Part shown: positions 5,908 to 6,752 of the stretch, one piece after another
Layout of the letters: each line of letters opens with the position of its first letter
Numbering within the stretch: the stretch's first letter is position 1
Source: Campylobacteraceae bacterium
GTDB taxonomy: Bacteria > Campylobacterota > Campylobacteria > Campylobacterales > Sulfurovaceae
Assembly: GCA_027026055.1 (NCBI GenBank)
Contig: JALVPA010000044.1
Location: 1-6,752 of the forward strand
Length of the DNA: 6,752 bases
Reading direction: 5' to 3'
Position numbers and translations under genes: made by a program
The notes under the pieces: model-generated
What the model saw: the letters and a program-made list of their open reading frames with translations, nothing else
What the model was told of the DNA's origin: nothing
Databases searched by the model: none

Positions 5908-6392
5908 TGCCGAAAAACAAAACGCAAAACCAACGACGCGTCATCTCCGTTGTCGTGATGAACGAAAGTTCCGTCCTTGCGCGTGTAACGTCGCTTTTTG
6001 CGGGGAGAGGCTACAATATCGAGTCGTTAACGGTTGCGCCGATCCCCGATAGCGATATGTCGCATATCACCATCGAAACGAAGGGTAACGCCCGTGTGAT
6101 GGAGCAGATCACCAAGCAGTTGCACAAACTCATCCCCGTCTATAAAGTCATCGAACATGAAGAGATGGTCGAAAAAGAGATGGTCTTGGCGAAGTTTCCG
6201 ATTGCCGAAAACTTGAGCAATATCGCGGCGTTGGCGTCGGCATACAACGGTGGTATCGTCAATGTCGGTAAAGAGATGGTGGTCGTACAAGTGGCGGACG
6301 AACCCAAACGCGTACGCCATTTTATCGAAGCGGCGCAACGTTACAACCCCTGTGAAATCGTGCGTAGCGGCGTTGTTGCGATGGAGCGATGA
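5907..6392 (+). CDS. ilvN: Acetolactate synthase small, regulatory subunit (IlvN/IlvH)
   Basis: Activates the IlvB catalytic subunit and usually confers valine feedback inhibition. The 161 residues match the size of E. coli IlvH (163). The N-terminal ACT domain (about 11-85) has ISVVVMNESSVLARV (13-27), GRGYNIESLTVAP (33-45) and ITKQLHKLIPVYKVIE (68-83). The C-terminal domain (about 90-161) has EMVLAKFP (91-98) and ends with IVRSGVVAMER (151-161). E. coli valine-site residues N11 and N29 align with N19 and N37 here, but the position of E. coli G14 is S22 (codon TCC), where Gly is usual. Feedback behaviour may therefore differ. The start is clear from the strong ribosome site and the one-base TAATG overlap with ilvB. 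Campylobacter annotations often use the name ilvH. Confidence 0.96.
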   Translation: MPKNKTQNQRRVISVVVMNESSVLARVTSLFAGRGYNIESLTVAPIPDSDMSHITIETKGNARVMEQITKQLHKLIPVYKVIEHEEMVEKEMVLAKFPIAENLSNIAALASAYNGGIVNVGKEMVVVQVADEPKRVRHFIEAAQRYNPCEIVRSGVVAMER

Positions 6393-6446
6393 TCCAAAGC
6401 CTTATAGAGAGATCGCAAAGAAGCTATATCGATAAAGGGAGGGTGT

Positions 6447-6752
6447 ATGCCCAATTATACATTGTCGGAAATCGCCGAAAAATTAGGACTTCGTTACGAA
6501 GGACCGGAGCGAAAGATCGTCGGTATCCAGACGCTTGATGCGGCGGGAGAAACGCATCTGAGCGTCTTTCACGATACCAAATATCTGCAAAGTCTCAAAC
6601 GTACCAAAGCCGCTGCCGTTTTGGTCGATGAAGCGTATGCGGCGTCGGTACCGGAAAATACGATAGCGCTTGTTACTCCTCATCCCTATTTGTCTCTTGC
6701 CGAGGCTTCGGCACTTTTTGCACATCCCGTCAAAGCGCACGAAAAGTCACCG
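6447..6752 (+). CDS. lpxD: UDP-3-O-acylglucosamine N-acyltransferase LpxD, 3'-truncated by the window
   Basis: Third enzyme of lipid A synthesis: it transfers a 3-hydroxyacyl chain from acyl carrier protein to the 2-amino group of UDP-3-O-acyl-glucosamine, in the cytoplasm at the inner membrane. The first 102 codons are present and open to the edge. They form the N-terminal uridine-binding LpxD domain: TLSEIAEKLGLRYEG (5-19), IVGIQTLDAAGETHLSVFHD (24-43), KYLQSLKRTKAAAVLVDE (45-62) and the PYLSLAEASALF segment (80-91). The hexapeptide-repeat acyltransferase domain would follow outside the window. The start ATG has GGAGG (6438-6442) four bases upstream. It lies 54 bases after ilvN with no terminator between, so it is probably part of the ilvB operon; ilv genes followed by lpxD also occur in Campylobacter jejuni. 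Confidence 0.93.
   Translation, partial: MPNYTLSEIAEKLGLRYEGPERKIVGIQTLDAAGETHLSVFHDTKYLQSLKRTKAAAVLVDEAYAASVPENTIALVTPHPYLSLAEASALFAHPVKAHEKSP

Overview
The window is an ordinary chromosomal segment of a Campylobacterota (Epsilonproteobacteria) bacterium. The best fit is a free-living sulfur- or hydrogen-oxidising member of the Sulfuricurvum/Sulfurimonas/Sulfurovum type. This is inferred from the wording of the proteins (a Campylobacterota-like di-heme cytochrome c peroxidase and acetolactate synthase), from the order ilvB-ilvN-lpxD that Campylobacter also has, from -10-dominated promoters (TATAAT without a clear -35), and from a fairly balanced base composition that is higher in GC than Campylobacter itself. 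No mobile-element gene, CRISPR array, rRNA or tRNA is visible.

Layout. Positions 1-971 hold the 3' part of a periplasmic di-heme cytochrome c peroxidase gene, closed by a hairpin at 972-996. A gene-free stretch (972-1299) is packed with repeats: two blocks of degenerate 7-bp tandem repeats flank a 48-bp REP-like palindromic element, followed by a terminator-like hairpin. On the minus strand, 1300-1731 encodes a small YccU-type CoA-binding protein. It is transcribed divergently from ilvA (1784-2995, threonine deaminase) across a 52-bp promoter region. A second type of 7-bp tandem repeat (2991-3032) fills the whole gap between ilvA and a TTG-started Ppx/GppA phosphatase gene (3036-3938). The next gap (3939-4197) contains long-range inverted repeats, possibly a minus-strand small RNA, and then a good extended -10 promoter for ilvB. 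The last part is an operon: ilvB (4198-5907), ilvN (5907-6392, overlapping by one base) and the start of lpxD (6447 to the window edge).

How the genes work together. IlvA makes 2-oxobutanoate from threonine, and IlvB/IlvN condense it with pyruvate (or two pyruvates) at the first common step of isoleucine/valine/leucine synthesis. The window therefore carries the entry to branched-chain amino acid synthesis, split over two transcription units. lpxD (lipid A synthesis) sits at the end of the ilv operon. Ppx/GppA probably acts on polyphosphate or (p)ppGpp. The peroxidase detoxifies H2O2 in the periplasm and is unrelated to the rest.

The genes are all well-known families. The less explained material is in the gaps: the heptamer repeats with an embedded REP-like element, the repeat that forms the ilvA-ppx junction, and the structured ppx-ilvB gap. 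One protein-level oddity is a Ser in IlvN where E. coli IlvH has the valine-site residue Gly14.
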